This document shows positions 11,640 through 25,930 of a stretch of DNA of 64,000 nucleotides, piece by piece. The stretch lies in NCBI GenBank assembly GCA_964006375.1, contig OZ023269.1, positions 60,329,968-60,393,967 on the forward strand, written 5' to 3'. Under the pieces are notes generated by a model that saw only the letters and a program-made list of their open reading frames with translations, was not told the origin of the DNA and ran no database searches. Numbering within the stretch: position 1 is the stretch's first letter; each line of letters opens with the position of its first letter. The translations under genes were made by a program, and so were the position numbers. Source of the DNA: Tillus elongatus. Taxonomy: Eukaryota; Arthropoda; Insecta; Coleoptera; Cleridae.

Positions 11640-12680
11640 ATTATTATTATTATAATTATTATATTTTGCTGTATAAAATACACGAAATTTACAATACATT
11701 TTTTTCACAAAGTACACACACAGCAAAAAATGCATACTCGCAGGAGTCGAAACTCAATACACAGAAGTGTTAACTGCAAAACACAAATATATACGGTATA
11801 TAAAAAACAAAAATACAATCTAATAGTACAAAATATAAGACAATCAATTCAAAATCTTCAACTCTATAAAATACACATATCAATTATACAAAACAAGAAA
11901 AATTTATCATCAGATATAGCTCATACATAGGTGTCACAAAGGTAGATATAAAGCATAACAATTTCACAAATATCAATCAAAAACTTCAAAACCATGACTA
12001 ACTCAACAACAAAAAAATCATTCACAATTGTCTTGATTGATTTAAGATATATTTTTTTAATTCTCTCTTAAATATTCTCAAATTGCCAGCATCAGCAAAG
12101 TCAGATGGTATGGAATTATAAAATCGCGGTGCCAGATAATTAAAGCTTCTCTGTCCTAGTAACGAGGGACACCCTGCCTCTGTTCCGTGTATCATAACTA
12201 TGTTATGACAACTGACTTATTTTTAAACTCTCTGACATTGACAATAAAGTAGAACAATTGCCTTAGGTCAAATAATCCAGCTTCCTTGTAAAGGTGGTCC
12301 CTTGGATACATATGGTGCTTGTTGAGAATAATTTTCAAAAACCGCTTTTGTATTATTTTTAGTTTTGTAAGGTATATTCTTGCAACACCACCCCAGCCAC
12401 CTATTCCGTATGTTACATGGGTTTTCACCAGAGCTTAATACAATCTTCTGAGGTGACCAACATTAAAATTTTGACTCAGATAGTTAAACCTGTACATAAT
12501 GCAACGCAGCTTTTGAACAACGTTACAATATGTAAATCCCATCTCAGATGTTTCTCAATTAAAATCGCTAAGTATTTGACTTTTTTACTGGATAAAATTT
12601 GAATTCCGTTGCCGTCATGTTTAATTGTGATGCTGGAAATTATTGTGCTGAAGTTAACTATTTGAGTTAGATAATTTTAT
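11640..12680 (-). mobile_element. 5'-truncated LINE 3' end (RT C-terminus)
   Basis: Reading on the minus strand, 12660-12430 gives degenerate RT thumb motifs (KVKYLAILIEKHLRWDLHI). Then 12428-12198 has YGIGGWGGVARIYLTKLKII, and 12170-12020 has GQRSFNYLAPRFYNSIPSD ending in a Lys-rich helix and stop. These are the classic C-terminal pieces of APE-type LINE RT proteins. The 3' UTR runs to about 11640, where ATAAT/ATT units form the simple tail. Frame changes near 12430 and 12190 make it inactive; it looks like a dead-on-arrival truncated copy, distinct from the 1.3-5.3 kb element. Confidence 0.75.
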
Positions 12681-13275
12681 TGCCGTCCATTTTTTAATGT
12701 AAAATGTCAAAAATGTTCACTGACCTTTCATATAGACAAAAAAGACGCCAAAACCTAAAAGACAAACAAAATAAGTCATCCTTCATCGCAATCCACGGGA
12801 AAAACTTTAGATTCCAATAAAAATAATTTAGGGAAGTTGCAATTTTTTCATGTGTCGAGCCAAATTCGACTTCCGCTATTAATTAATTTCTACTACCGCC
12901 AATAAAAATATTTTTGATGATGAATGAGTAATATCATCATTTGTCTTTAATATTATCATCCATACCTCCAGTGGACTCAAATGTTGACCGTCTTTTAATA
13001 AAACAACAATAAAAATAATACCAATTTTTCTACCAGCTCATTTTTGAAATTTCAGATTTAGTTATGCAGAACATCTAAGTAAAAGACAAAGGGTATGAAA
13101 TTGCTGGTGCGGAGTGGTTCCATCAAGCAAGACAGCCGAAACAGAGTAATGACAAAAAATATATTTCACCAAAGAAATACAAGTTTACAGCTTAACTTTT
13201 AATTTATATAGATAATATGACATCATTGTTGTTTCTATGTTTACAAATTTCAGGAAGTTTATAAATGTTTTAAAC
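12681..13275. other. No gene recognised
   Basis: This is AT-rich spacer without detectable genes or clear repeats. Confidence 0.3.
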
Positions 13276-13410
13276 TCATTTTTATTTTTAGATTTATATT
13301 ATGAGAATTTTGTTTTTTTATTTAGCGTTTACTGAAAAAAATTGTTTTGTGGTCCATAAAATACATGTTAACATTTTTTAGAAGTCTGCATTTACTTATA
13401 CCTCTGGAAT
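13276..13410 (+). repeat. About 130-bp direct repeat, unit 1
   Basis: The segment TTTATATTATGAGAAT ... TTTACTGAAAAAAATTGTTTTG ... CATAAAATACATGTTAACAT ... TTTAGAAGT recurs, diverged, at about 14800-14925 and 14935-15055. Unit 1 lies left, and the other two right, of the repeat copy at 13432-14788. Confidence 0.6.
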
Positions 13411-13431
13411 TCATTTATATTAGTGAATTTT

Positions 13432-14788
<1,357 letters not shown>

Positions 14789-14799
14789 AGAGTTTTTTT

Positions 14800-15060
14800 T
14801 ATATTTATATTATGAGACTGTTTTTTTCTTCAAATTTAAGATCCTTAAATTTAAGGTTTATTGAAAAATGTATTGTTTTGTACTGCATAAAATATATGTA
14901 AAATTTTTTAGAAGCTTATATATGTATATATTTCGAATTCATTTTTGTTTTTGTTGTTTTACTATATGAGAATGTTGTGTTTTTCTTCATTTACTGAAAA
15001 TGTTATAGTTTTGTATGTTTTATAAAATATATATTTACATTTCTAGAAGTTTGTGTGTTG
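14800..15060 (+). repeat. About 130-bp direct repeat, units 2 and 3 in tandem
   Basis: Both units share TTTACTGAAAAT..., TTTTGTA..., ATAAAATATATGT and TTTCTAGAAGTTT/TTTTTAGAAGCTT with the unit at 13276-13410. Their presence on both sides of copy 3 suggests copy 3 inserted into, or was duplicated with, an older tandem repeat. Confidence 0.5.
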
Positions 15061-15202
15061 CTTTTATTGTCCCAATCCATTTTGTTTTTAAATATTTTAG
15101 ACTGTTAACTCAGATGCAAATTGAGTTTACTATTACCAATAATTATTAGTAACTCAACAACATAAGCAAATGAAAAAACAGTGGTGAGCTTGGTTACTAG
15201 GA

Positions 15203-15306
<104 letters not shown>

Positions 15307-15610
15307 GTGCACAGCTATCTTTGTCACCTCCACCCACCGAAAAGGCACCCAGGCCTCCAGGATATATCGTTAGGTTTTTTATGTTTAATTTGCAGATTAA
15401 GCTTATAACAATAAGTATCTTTAAAGGCAACAGGAGAGGGGTAAGGATTAATTAGATTTATTTTATGCTTTTTTTTGACACATTTTTAAGTGTAACACGC
15501 CTCTATATATAAATCGTTGAAAACAACTCTGTTTGTGTTTGCTCCGGTACACGTATCATACGTATACGGTACCAACAATGTTGACAAATCTACATATTAG
15601 GTTTTTGCTT

Positions 15611-15962
15611 GAACCTCGGTGGTTCAGGGGTAAGAACGTGTGCCTCTGAACCGAAGGCTCCTGGGTTCGATCCCAGGGTACTCCTTTCACTTTTTCAGTA
15701 CAAACTGTAACATTACCATCAACCGAGGTTATGGCATTGTATTTGAGCAAGTTGAATGTCTGCACGTTCCGCCCTTCGGAGGGGGCGTAAAGCCGTCGGT
15801 CCCGTGTCCATGCGATGTTGGGCACGTTAAAGATCCCTGTACTCCTTACAGAAAGGCAGGGGTTCGGCAAAATTTCCGGGATAGTGAGGTGAAACTGCTC
15901 CCTGGCGTCGGTGATTGACCATAGTAGCGGAAATAGGCCGACGTGAAAGAAACAAAACACAC
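15611..15962 (+). mobile_element. tRNA-derived SINE, copy 2
   Basis: It has the same A box (TGGTTCAGGGG) and B box (GGTTCGATCCC) and the same conserved body as copies 1 and 3, with a tail of AAAGAAACAAAACACAC. A 12-bp target-site duplication, AGGTTTTTGCTT, flanks it at 15599-15610 and 15963-15974. The precise duplication indicates a relatively recent insertion. Confidence 0.9.
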
Positions 15963-15974
15963 AGGTTTTTGCTT

Positions 15975-16331
15975 ACTACTAAGTCATCCTGTCCTTGGCC
16001 TTGTTAGTTTTTCTATTTTAGACTCTATTTGTCTGGAACCGGTAAAAATCTCTTCTTTAAATAGACTGCAAAATATTGGAGTCTATTTATTTATATTTAC
16101 TCTTTACTTGTATCGCTTCAAAAGGTTGCAAAAAAAACGAATGGCTGGAACTAATAAAAATACCTACCTATATTTGAGAATAAAAACTGGGTTGGCGTAA
16201 AAACTTTCGTTTACAATACTTACCGAAATAATAGTTATGTGAGAAGAATAATTAGATTTTGTTTAATCTTTTGTACTCATTAAAAACGGTTAGTTTTATT
16301 TTAAAGTTTATACATAAATAAACACTTTTTT
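15975..16331. other. No gene recognised
   Basis: AT-rich spacer between the SINE and the next dispersed repeat. Confidence 0.3.
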
Positions 16332-16885
<554 letters not shown>

Positions 16886-17759
16886 ACGCTTTATTTATTT
16901 ATTATGCTTTTATGTTTATTCATATACTATTTGTCTACTGTAGTGTTTAAACTCGAGTTTAAAAAAAAATCAACTTTCATCAAATCAACCCTCATTCACC
17001 CCCACGTCCTGGAGCGATTTTACTCAAAAACAATCCCAACCATTCGTTTGTCAGGTTCTAACTGTATACAAAATTTGAAGACGATTTGTCAATTCATTCG
17101 AAAGTTATCGTGCCTATTAACAGACAGACATACAGGCCGGCAGACAAAAACATCTTCGTTTCCGAATCATGTTTTCTATGTCTTTTGACACTTTTTGCGC
17201 CATTGCAGCAAAAACAAATTTCTGTCACCGTTAACATACTTTCACACGTATCGACGATGTGGAAATAAAAATAAAGTGTTGTGTCTAAAAAAGTCGCCAA
17301 GACGATTTTTTTTAAAGAAAATTGTTAATTGCCTAATTAGTACATTAACCTTTACGTAGCTAACGAAATTGTTTTGTATATAAATATTGTCTTTTTAGTT
17401 AATATTTCTAGTTATCTAAAAGGGTTAATATTGAATAATCGGTACACATATCATATTTTAATTTTACAATATAGTAAATACAGCAGTCACAAAAGTTATG
17501 ACAGTTAAAATGCTATTAAAACAAATGCCATAAAAGTCTCAACATGCAATCGACTTTTGATTGAACCTAATAATTCTTAGTTTCTCGACGTGAACAAAGG
17601 GTGCTTGGCAGTTATTTCCAAAACATTTTAGCTTTCCAAAGCGGCAGTATATATATATGTATATATGCTCATAGTATTACTATGCAATATTTACCATCAT
17701 GGTCTAAATGCGATGTCCCTTGTTTATTGCTACTATGAATATTTGTTTTCCGTAGCTCT
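16886..17759. other. No gene recognised
   Basis: The stretch contains a degenerate CAGACAGACATACAGG tract at about 17122-17140, of a kind often seen in dispersed repeats. I cannot assign it to a family. Confidence 0.3.
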
Positions 17760-18720
17760 TTTAATTTCACTATAGCCTCTACACTTTACCAATTATTGGT
17801 CTAAGGTTTCCAACTTTCCGCTCCATACATCAGAACAATGAAACTTTAGACTTTATAAACATTTTCTTTAGGTTTAAGTTAAATAACTATTGAATAGTTG
17901 CTTTGCCACCGCCATTTTCTGAGTAGTCAGATTTACCATCATCGGTTAAAACACCCTCAAGGTACGTGAACAATTCTATTTGTTTGTCGTTTAGTTTTAA
18001 ATGCATTGATGCACTTCTATCCATTCTTATCTGTACTGATTTGATTTTTATCATTTCAGTTTCAGTTTAATCCTTTTTAGCGCACCATCTAGAATATTGA
18101 ACATTATTTGCATTTTTTTTTGCGTTTTTTTCTATCAGCGCTGTGTCATATTTCATGGAACTGTTGTACATTTATTTTGATTTCCGCTGTCTTTTTCTTC
18201 AGTCTACTTATAATGTCTTTTGCGAATAAATTGAATATGGCAATAATTGACGTCCTTGCTAAACACTGCTTTTTATTTTAGCTTCAAATTCATATCTTCT
18301 GTACTACTTTGATTATTGTATAGATTGAGAATATTCCGGATATCTTTCCAATCCAATGTAGGCTCTCTTCATTATATGAAATAATATTTTCCAATCCACA
18401 TTATTGAAGGGTTTTTACGAGTCTACAAAGGCAATGAACACATATAGGTATCAGTTTCTCTATGATTTAGGCATCGTTTCTCCAGCTCGTCGGTTTGGGC
18501 TAAATCCGATCTAATCTTTATTAGGGCAGCTCTTAATTTTACTTCTTATTCCACTTTTTACAATGTCTAGCAGAATCTTTGCCACGTGACTGTATTCGTA
18601 TGTCCTATAGTAATCCATTGCAATTTTAATAATAAGGAACTGCAACTCCTTTAAGATGTGTTTTGTTAGTTCATTTTTTGTAATAAAATTAAATAAGGTC
18701 ATAACTTGTTTTGTGTTAGA
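17760..18720 (-). pseudogene. RTE-like LINE reverse transcriptase remnant
   Basis: Minus-strand segments follow RT order: AKILLDIVKSGIRSKIKS (18600), FSPNRRAGE (18500), a degraded YVFIAFVDS and NVDWK (18430-18400), then HIMKRAY and WKDIRNILNLYNNQSS (18370-18300), QLLPYSIYS-like remains of the QG..LSP motif (18235), and LNDKQIELFTYLEGVLTDDG (17990-17930). This matches the RT of RTE-type LINEs common in arthropods. Nearly every segment is in a different frame, so it is an old, inactive copy. Neither the endonuclease nor a 3' tail is recognisable. Confidence 0.65.
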
Positions 18721-19268
18721 CACATACATCTTAAATGTCAACTACAATTAATGAAAAACGTTTCTTTCTACAGTTATCAATTCACAAAATCTGAAAACAA
18801 AAAGGGTTAGAATATTGGCTTCGAAAGTGTAAAATGCCTATTTAGTAACTATTTGCTAAGCCTCTAAAATACTTTCTATTATTTTCAAATTATTGAAATT
18901 ATTTGAAAAATTACTGTATCTTTATTTTAGATTATTCAAATTCCATAGACATAGAACACGTTTGGAGCTGAGAACGTTGACTGTACCTATCTCAAACACA
19001 TTTGCTTAATTCATTCATTTCAAATTGGTAACCATTAAAAAAGTGTTTTTTTTTCTAATAGCATTGTTCTAAATGTGAAAAGGTACCTATTTAGCAATCA
19101 GCATCGATGAATATAACTCTGATCTTGGTACTGAATACTAAACGTGTGGTAAATGTTCACAAACTTAATCTTTATAGTTTTTTAGAATAAAATGAGAGAA
19201 ATTAAATATTTAATGACATAATGTGCTAAAAGCAGGAAGTATTCTGAAATTTCAAACTTGTAATTTTT
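18721..19268. other. No gene recognised
   Basis: AT-rich spacer; nothing supportable found. Confidence 0.3.
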
Positions 19269-19280
19269 AGGACAGGGTAG

Positions 19281-19641
19281 GAACCTCGGTGGTTCAGGGG
19301 TAAGAACGTGTTCCCCTGAACCGAAGGGTACTGGGTTCAATCCCAGGGTACTCCATTCACTTTTTCAGTATAAACTGTAATATTAACATCAACCGAGGTT
19401 CTGGCATTGTATTTGAGCAAGTTGAATGTCTGCACGTTCCGTCCTTCGGAGGGGGCGTAAAGCCGTCGGTCCCGTGCCCATGCAATGTTGGGCACGTTAA
19501 ATATCCCTACCCTCTTTACAGAAAGGCAGGGGTTCGGCAAAATTTCCAGGATAGTGAGGTGAAACTGCTCCCTGGCGTCGGTGATTGGCCATAGTCGCGG
19601 AAATACGCCGACGTTAAAGAAACAAAAACACACACACACAC
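19281..19641 (+). mobile_element. tRNA-derived SINE, copy 3
   Basis: It carries the A box (TGGTTCAGGGG), a B box with one change (GGTTCAATCCC) and the same body, ending in AAAGAAACAAAAACACACAC. A 10-bp target-site duplication, AGGACAGGGT, lies at 19269-19278 and 19642-19651. The (CA)n in the tail looks like expansion of the ACAC end seen in copy 2. Confidence 0.9.
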
Positions 19642-19651
19642 AGGACAGGGT

Positions 19652-20147
19652 GTCATATTGGCAAGTATCGAATTTCATTGTAAAATACTTTACTTTTATT
19701 GAGATTAGGAACCAAATAACCTTACACTTGGATATCATGTTCGTTATTGTTTTGAAAGGGATTTCGATGCTGTTAAAATTCTTGTATCTTATTAAAACAA
19801 TAAAACTATTTTTATTAGATACTTTTTTTTCTTAGGGAAAAGAATAGTTTACTCGACAGTGAAATTCGTTATCATTTAAATAATAAAAATTAATTAAAAC
19901 GTGTATTGTAAACTTTATTAATTGTTGTTGCCTTTACTTAGTGAAACGGTTCCATACTAAAATGAATTTATTCAGAATATGGCACAAATAACTAGTTGGA
20001 ACCTAAACATATTTGGGAATAGACTAATATACCTACGTAAAACTAATGGCTTGGTTATTGCAACAGCGTTGGAGGATAAAACAAAACATATTTTTAACAA
20101 TAATTTAAAACAGGTAAACAGCCTGTAAAATAATAATAACAGTTTAT
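19652..20147. other. No gene; short copy of the TTGTTGTTG repeat at 19919-19962
   Basis: Mostly AT-rich. The bases from TTGTTGTTGCCTTTACTTAG to CCATACTA match the beginning of the repeat at 60098. Confidence 0.4.
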
Positions 20148-20630
20148 TGATAAGTACACTTGGAGAACCTAAATCACCACAACACATCTGTTTAAAGACC
20201 TGACGATCTTTCACTAACAAAGTTAGCGTCATCAGAGGATGAAAAATTTTAACCACTTTACTACTAACATCACCTTTTATACTGAATCTTAGGTGAAGCA
20301 CGATACCGAGAGGGAGACTAAATCACAGGCAAATTCTTCAGTGTATTGTATTTTAAGTGCTGGACGAGATTTTTGAACTTCCTTTAGCACTTTACCTGGC
20401 AGGTTTCGCAATGTTTATCTTTATCAAAGACAGAGCACAAACAGGACTGCAAACTAGTGGCGGGGTTCGGTTTAAGGAACTTTTGTTTTTTATTGCCCTA
20501 GAAATATAAATACTTTCGTGCGCATCCAGCTCCGCTGGCCGTCTAACATGTTTGATGTTTCACATTTTCTTTATCAATGTGGTGGTTATTATCCCAAATA
20601 TGTTGTGCCACGCATGACTTGTCGACACTA
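20148..20630 (-). mobile_element. Penelope-like element 3' fragment, inverted copy
   Basis: This is the reverse complement of 20984-21395 with about 70 extra bases. In its own orientation it carries the end of a GIY-YIG domain (residues like DKS, AQH and DNNHH), the segment TTAGACGGCCAGCGGAGCT, and a terminal region with CTCTGATGACGCTAACTTTG followed by TTAGTGAAAG. It faces the other copy head to head, a configuration common for Penelope-like elements. It is non-functional. Confidence 0.65.
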
Positions 20631-20639
20631 GGGATATCC

Positions 20640-21053
20640 GTTATATATCGAATTGCTTAGTGAAAAAATTAATTAACAGACACAGAACAAAGAAAATGTT
20701 AGGGGAATGCACGACATTCGGAAAAGATAAAATAGAGAAAAAAATTGTTTGCCTACCTTTTGAACTGCGTATCAAAAGGGGTCTCGAGAGCATTTTAAGC
20801 TAACTTTCTCGACAAAAAATAATTTAAGAAATTTGTTAGGTAATACGAAAGATAAAGAATAGCCACTGAAATGTCGGGTATCTATGAGATAAGTTGTAAA
20901 GATTGTAACCTTAGATGCGTGGGGCAGACTAAGAGAACTATTGAGACTAGATTTCGTGAACATCTAGCACAGCTGAGATACGATAGTGTGGACAAGTCAT
21001 GGGTGGCACAACATATTTGTGATAATAACCACCACTTGATAAAGAAAATTTGA
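20640..21053 (+). pseudogene. Penelope-like GIY-YIG endonuclease domain
   Basis: The frame from 20871 reads SGIYEISCKDCNLRCVGQT, then TIETRFREHLAQL and a closing VAQHICDNNHH before a stop at 21051. GIYEI, the Cys-X2-Cys between the motifs, VGQT (in place of the usual Y-V/I-G), the conserved Arg and the RFREHL segment are hallmarks of the C-terminal GIY-YIG endonuclease of Penelope-like retroelements, which nicks DNA to prime reverse transcription. The preceding 20700-20870 contains linker remnants in broken frames. The RT domain is absent, so this is a 5'-truncated copy. Confidence 0.8.
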
Positions 21054-21395
21054 AACTGTTAGACGGCCAGCGGAGCTAGATGCGTACGAGAGTATTTATA
21101 TTTCCAGGGCAATAATGATGCAGATAAACATTCCGAAACCTGTCAGGTAAAATGATAAAGGAAGTTCATAAACCTCGTCCGGCAGTTAAAATACAATACG
21201 CTGAAGAATTTGCCTGCGATTTAGTCTCCCGCACGGTATCGTTTTTTACCTAAGATTCAGTATAAAAGGTGATGTTGGTAGTAAATTAGTTAGAATTTTT
21301 CATCCTCCGACGACGCTGACTTTGTTAGTGAAACGATCGCCACGTCTTTAAAAAGATGCGTTGTGATGATTTGGGTTCTGTAAGTGTACTTATCA
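20984..21395 (+). mobile_element. Penelope-like element 3' fragment, direct copy
   Basis: It contains the end of the GIY-YIG domain, its stop, a 3' region with GTTAGACGGCCAGCGGAGCT, and a terminal segment with TCCGACGACGCTGACTTTGT followed by TAGTGAAAC. The last matching bases to the inverted copy are AGTGTACTTATCA. Confidence 0.65.
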
Positions 21396-21727
21396 GTGCT
21401 CATCACAGATTCCAATCTTCACTTGGTGAACAGTTTCTTGGCCGTTAAATACACGAATATCAAGGATATATTAAGTTGGCGCCCAATTAATAAGAAATCT
21501 GTCAACAATGTGTACTAGTAAATTAGTAATGAAACAGTTTACTTGCTCTAAGCATCAAGTTCAGTAACTGACTTAATTCTATATTAAAGATTGAAAATCT
21601 TTTTTTTGTGTACTCGTATATATTTCAGTTGAAGTTTTGGTATTATATCGCTGTCGGCTGTAAACAATTTTGATATGAGTATCATATTTAAAAGTTTTAA
21701 ATTTATATTGGATGCTTTTTACCGTTT
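21396..21727. other. No gene recognised
   Basis: AT-rich spacer; nothing supportable found. Confidence 0.3.
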
Positions 21728-22678
21728 TTAGTAAATTTTCTTAAAAACAAAATTCACTAATGAGATCCCGACTTTTGAATTTTGAAAAAATTTCTTCAAA
21801 TAACCGCGAACTAGGCCCCCTAGAACCCATACCCAGGGTCAGATACCTTCCTTTTGCAAGTAGCTTGGTAAGTTCGTTAGTCAGGAAAATAGGGCTCAAG
21901 TTTTCCTGGAAAATTTTGAGTTTTCTTTCGAAAAAGAATTATATCTCCGGAAATAACAAAGTAAAGGCAACCAAATTTGATACGCTGGTTTTTTTTGTCA
22001 GAAATAGTATCCTATGTGTCAAAATTCAGATCTCTATCTTAAAAGACAAAAACGTTAGATGTACATTAATTTTTAATTAATTTAATCTGATCCAAGAAAG
22101 TTAAAACTTCAAAAATGATTGATCAGAATGTGAGTGAAAAATACTACAAGAAATGACTAATAAGCCCCTAGATATGTGTCAAGTCGTTATTTTCTTTGAT
22201 TTCGTTCAAATATGTACAAAAATCCATTGCAAATCAAAATGGTTTTGTGTAAATTGTTAACCGTTAAACAATGGGATATACCTGCTAGTAAATAGGTGTA
22301 GTGCGTATCTTAGTAGGCTAGGTCCCTGTACATCGTGTAATCGACACCCACATGACGGGTTCTAATCCTAGTTAGTGAATTTACTTTTTTTGTTTTACTT
22401 TTTTTCGTCTTTGATTCAATTTTAACGGCAGCTGATCAGATTGTGTAATTCCAATATTTTTCAGCGATTTTTGTTGAAAATGAAAGATAAGCACTTTTAA
22501 GACTTTTAATTCAAGTTCAATAGCAGTTGTTGTTGCCCTTAGTTGGTAAAAACGTTCCACAGTTAACATAGACGTAGAAATTTGTGACATCAGAAGATGT
22601 TGTTTTCTTTTCAACAACCGGATTCAATTTTTGCAGCATCCACACGCAAAAGAATATTTTCCCCGAAGCCACAGCGAA

Positions 22679-22945
22679 CTTTCTTGTATAAAATGTTCTT
22701 TTAAAAGCGATTTTTTTATAAATGAATTTAATGAATTTTCTTTGAAGAAACATTTGTTGCGAATTTTTGTATGAAAAATTATTCAATTGATGGAACATTT
22801 TTTAAACGAAGTTCGTCGGAAATGAGGTTTTAATGGATTTTCGTGCAAACAAATTATTTTATTTTCAATTTTAATTACAGATTAAGTATATAATTTGAAT
22901 GTTATGTATTCTTTTAGCAAAATTTGGTGTAAAAGATATTTAGCC
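22679..22945 (+). repeat. 260-bp internal direct repeat, unit A
   Basis: It shares with 23229-23484 an ordered series of blocks, including TTTCTTTGAAGAAAC, AAATTATTCA, TTGATGGAACATTTTTT, TTTTAATTACAGATTA, TATGTATTCTTT and AGATATTTAGCCA/AAATATTTAGCCA. Confidence 0.7.
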
Positions 22946-23228
22946 AGTTTTTGCAGAAATTTTTTGTGCTTCGTAGAAATCATTTTAAGATGCTTTTGTG
23001 AAATTTTGGTAACTAATGATAAATGTTTAATAAGTTAATATAAAAAAAAATGTTTACGGATTTTCTTGAAAAATGGTTTGCAAATTTTCACGAAATTATT
23101 GTTGTGACGTCGAGAAAGTTTTTGTGGAAAATTTTATTTTGGTAGGTGGCTAAATACCTTGAAACGGTTCCTTGGCCAGGAAAATCGGACCAGTTTTGTT
23201 TTAATTTATGTAATTTATTTTTATCAGC

Positions 23229-23484
23229 GAATTTTCTCGTACAAAATTTTCTTCTAATAGCGAATTCATGAATGAATTTGATGATTTTTCTTTGAAGAAA
23301 CGTTTATTGAAAATATTTGTATAAAAAATTATTCACTTGATGGAACATTTTTTTATCGAAGTTTCTCTAAAAGAAGATTTTTATGGATTCTCGATTTTAT
23401 TTTCTATTTTAATTACAGATTAGGTATATAATTTCAATTTTATGTATTCTTTCAGCAAAATTTTGTGTAAAAAATATTTAGCCA
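23229..23484 (+). repeat. 260-bp internal direct repeat, unit B
   Basis: Diverged copy of 22679-22945, in the same orientation and about 550 bp downstream. Confidence 0.7.
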
Positions 23485-23573
23485 AATTTGATGCCTGCTT
23501 TCATTAAAAAATACATATTTGCCATTAAAACATTTTAATGAAAATTCACTACCATAACGCACTTGCTGCGTCC

Positions 23574-24593
<1,020 letters not shown>

Positions 24594-24929
24594 ACAAGAC
24601 AGCCAAGAAGTATGAATTATATACTGGGAATATATCACATAGGACATGTCAAGTACATCATTTAGTTACATGCTAGAGATGAGTCTAGGTATATTATTGA
24701 AATATTAGTAACTACATCTCCTTAACAGCACAAGCGATGTCTCTAGCATGTTAAGCAGTAATGTCCCTGCGATGTATTGTCAATGTTGGCAGTTGCTGAC
24801 ATTTCCTAGCTCTGGTAACTTGCATAGACCTTACAAAGTACATCTCTGCGATGTTCAATGTCGCACTGTTACATGCAAAATACATGATTGTTATGTAATT
24901 ATGTTGCCTGGGTATCTTTCATGCTCCAT

Positions 24930-25620
24930 ACAGAATCCCCTATTCCATAAAGGAAGCCGTAAAAAAGAGCTTAATGAAATGTTAAAGTCTGGAGTTATCG
25001 ACTATTCAGAATGAAGAAGTCCAATGTGTGATTTTAAGGCAAGTCTCATTCCTAATTTAATAATTGAGTATTACCCATTACCACTGTAAAAGTATATTTA
25101 ACACAGTGTCAAAAGAAAAATACTTTACAATTTTAGACCTGTCAAATGCCCATTTACAGTTAGAATTCGGTCCTGAAAGTAGATAATTCCTTACTATAAA
25201 TACTCATCTAGGATTCTTTACATTTAAAAAATTGCCATTTGGTGTTACCTCTGCTTCTGAAATTTTTCAGTATATGATGGACACTACTTAAAGGGATGTT
25301 CCATAATATGCATGCTATATAGACGACATTATAATATTAGAGGAAACACTTAAAAATTGTAAAGCAAATGTTAGAAAGCTGTTAGAAAAACTACAGTCAT
25401 TCAGTGTTAAGGTAAATCTACATAAATGTCAGTTTTTCAAAGAAAGTGTTGAATGATTGGGTCACATTTTAGATAGGAACAGGATAACGCCAATGTCGTC
25501 AAAATTAGATGAAATTATGTCCAAAAAAAAAACTGCCGACAAGTTTAACACATTTAAGGTTATTTCTGAAATTCATTAATTATTACAATAAGTTCCTATC
25601 AATGGCTGCAAGCCAACTCA
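24930..25620 (+). pseudogene. Ty3/gypsy reverse transcriptase remnant
   Basis: The frame near 24955-25014 reads RKKELNEMLKSGVIDYSE, the start of the fingers. After shifts, 25130-25290 gives LDLSNAHLQLEF, THLGFFTFKKLPFGVTSA and FQYMMDTT. Next, 25310-25330 gives CYIDDIIILEE, a recognisable version of the Y-x-DD catalytic box, then KVNLHKCQFFKESVE and LGHIL. These are ordered gypsy RT motifs. Stops at 25012, 25184, 25290 and 25455 and frame changes show decay. It probably belongs with the integrase remnant at 26.0-27.4 kb, although that lies in the opposite orientation. Confidence 0.7.
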
Positions 25621-25654
25621 TATTGTTGTATGATTTGGACCGTAAAAATAGTTC

Positions 25655-25706
25655 ATTTGGGGGGTGGGGCTTTGGAGTAGGGTGGGGTGGGGGGTGGTGT
25701 GTCAGA
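25655..25706 (+). other. G-rich tract
   Basis: A short run of G-clusters (GGGGGGTGGGG ... GGGTGGGGTGGGGGGTGG) stands out in AT-rich DNA and could form a G-quadruplex. It may be an expanded simple sequence within the dead gypsy copy. Confidence 0.6.
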
Positions 25707-25799
25707 GGATCAAGAGGATTTCTTTCGCAATTCCTTTCGTCGGTGCTGTGTTCTCACTACACTGTTACTTGGTTTTATTAATTAACACCATTAGCAATA

Positions 25800-25930
25800 C
25801 TACAGTAGTTTATTTCAAAGCTCATAACACTGCACTAGACATAGAGAGTGCTGCTACATCGAGGCTCAGTGTGGCTATCAACTCAATGCAGCCAACTTAC
25901 TTTAATATAGCCAACTGCTCAAATACATAG
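25800..25930 (+). repeat. Fragment matching the env-like remnant at 6.9 kb
   Basis: TCGAGGCTCAGTGTGGCTAT...CAATGCAGCCAACTTACTTT matches, in inverse orientation, 6915-6980. It links the two dead gypsy loci to one family. Confidence 0.55.

Larger units (their letters stand above)
21728..23573 (+). repeat. AGTGAATTTTC-family repeat, copy 5 (long, diverged)
   Basis: The left end is diverged (GTAAATTTTCTTAAAAAC, then GAGATCCCGACTTTTGAATT and CCCCCTAGAACCCATACCC). The (TA)n and the ACACCGATAA segment are missing. The right end at 23538-23573 is AAAATTCACTACCATAACGC then ACTTGCTGCGTCC. The interior contains a 260-bp duplication (22679-22945 and 23229-23484) absent from the compact copy. Confidence 0.55.

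Noticed and set aside
11360..11773. 137-codon frame
   Set aside because: It includes AT-rich LINE tail sequence and shows no domain, signal or coding bias.
17080..17200. CAGACAGACATACAGG tract as a repeat family
   Set aside because: It resembles dispersed repeats but no second copy lies in the window to define it.
19972..20301. 109-codon minus-strand frame
   Set aside because: It overlaps the non-coding terminal region of a Penelope-like fragment.
22320..22376. Possible tRNA-like segment (GGGTTCTAATCC)
   Set aside because: The A box is imperfect, stems do not pair well and no SINE body follows.
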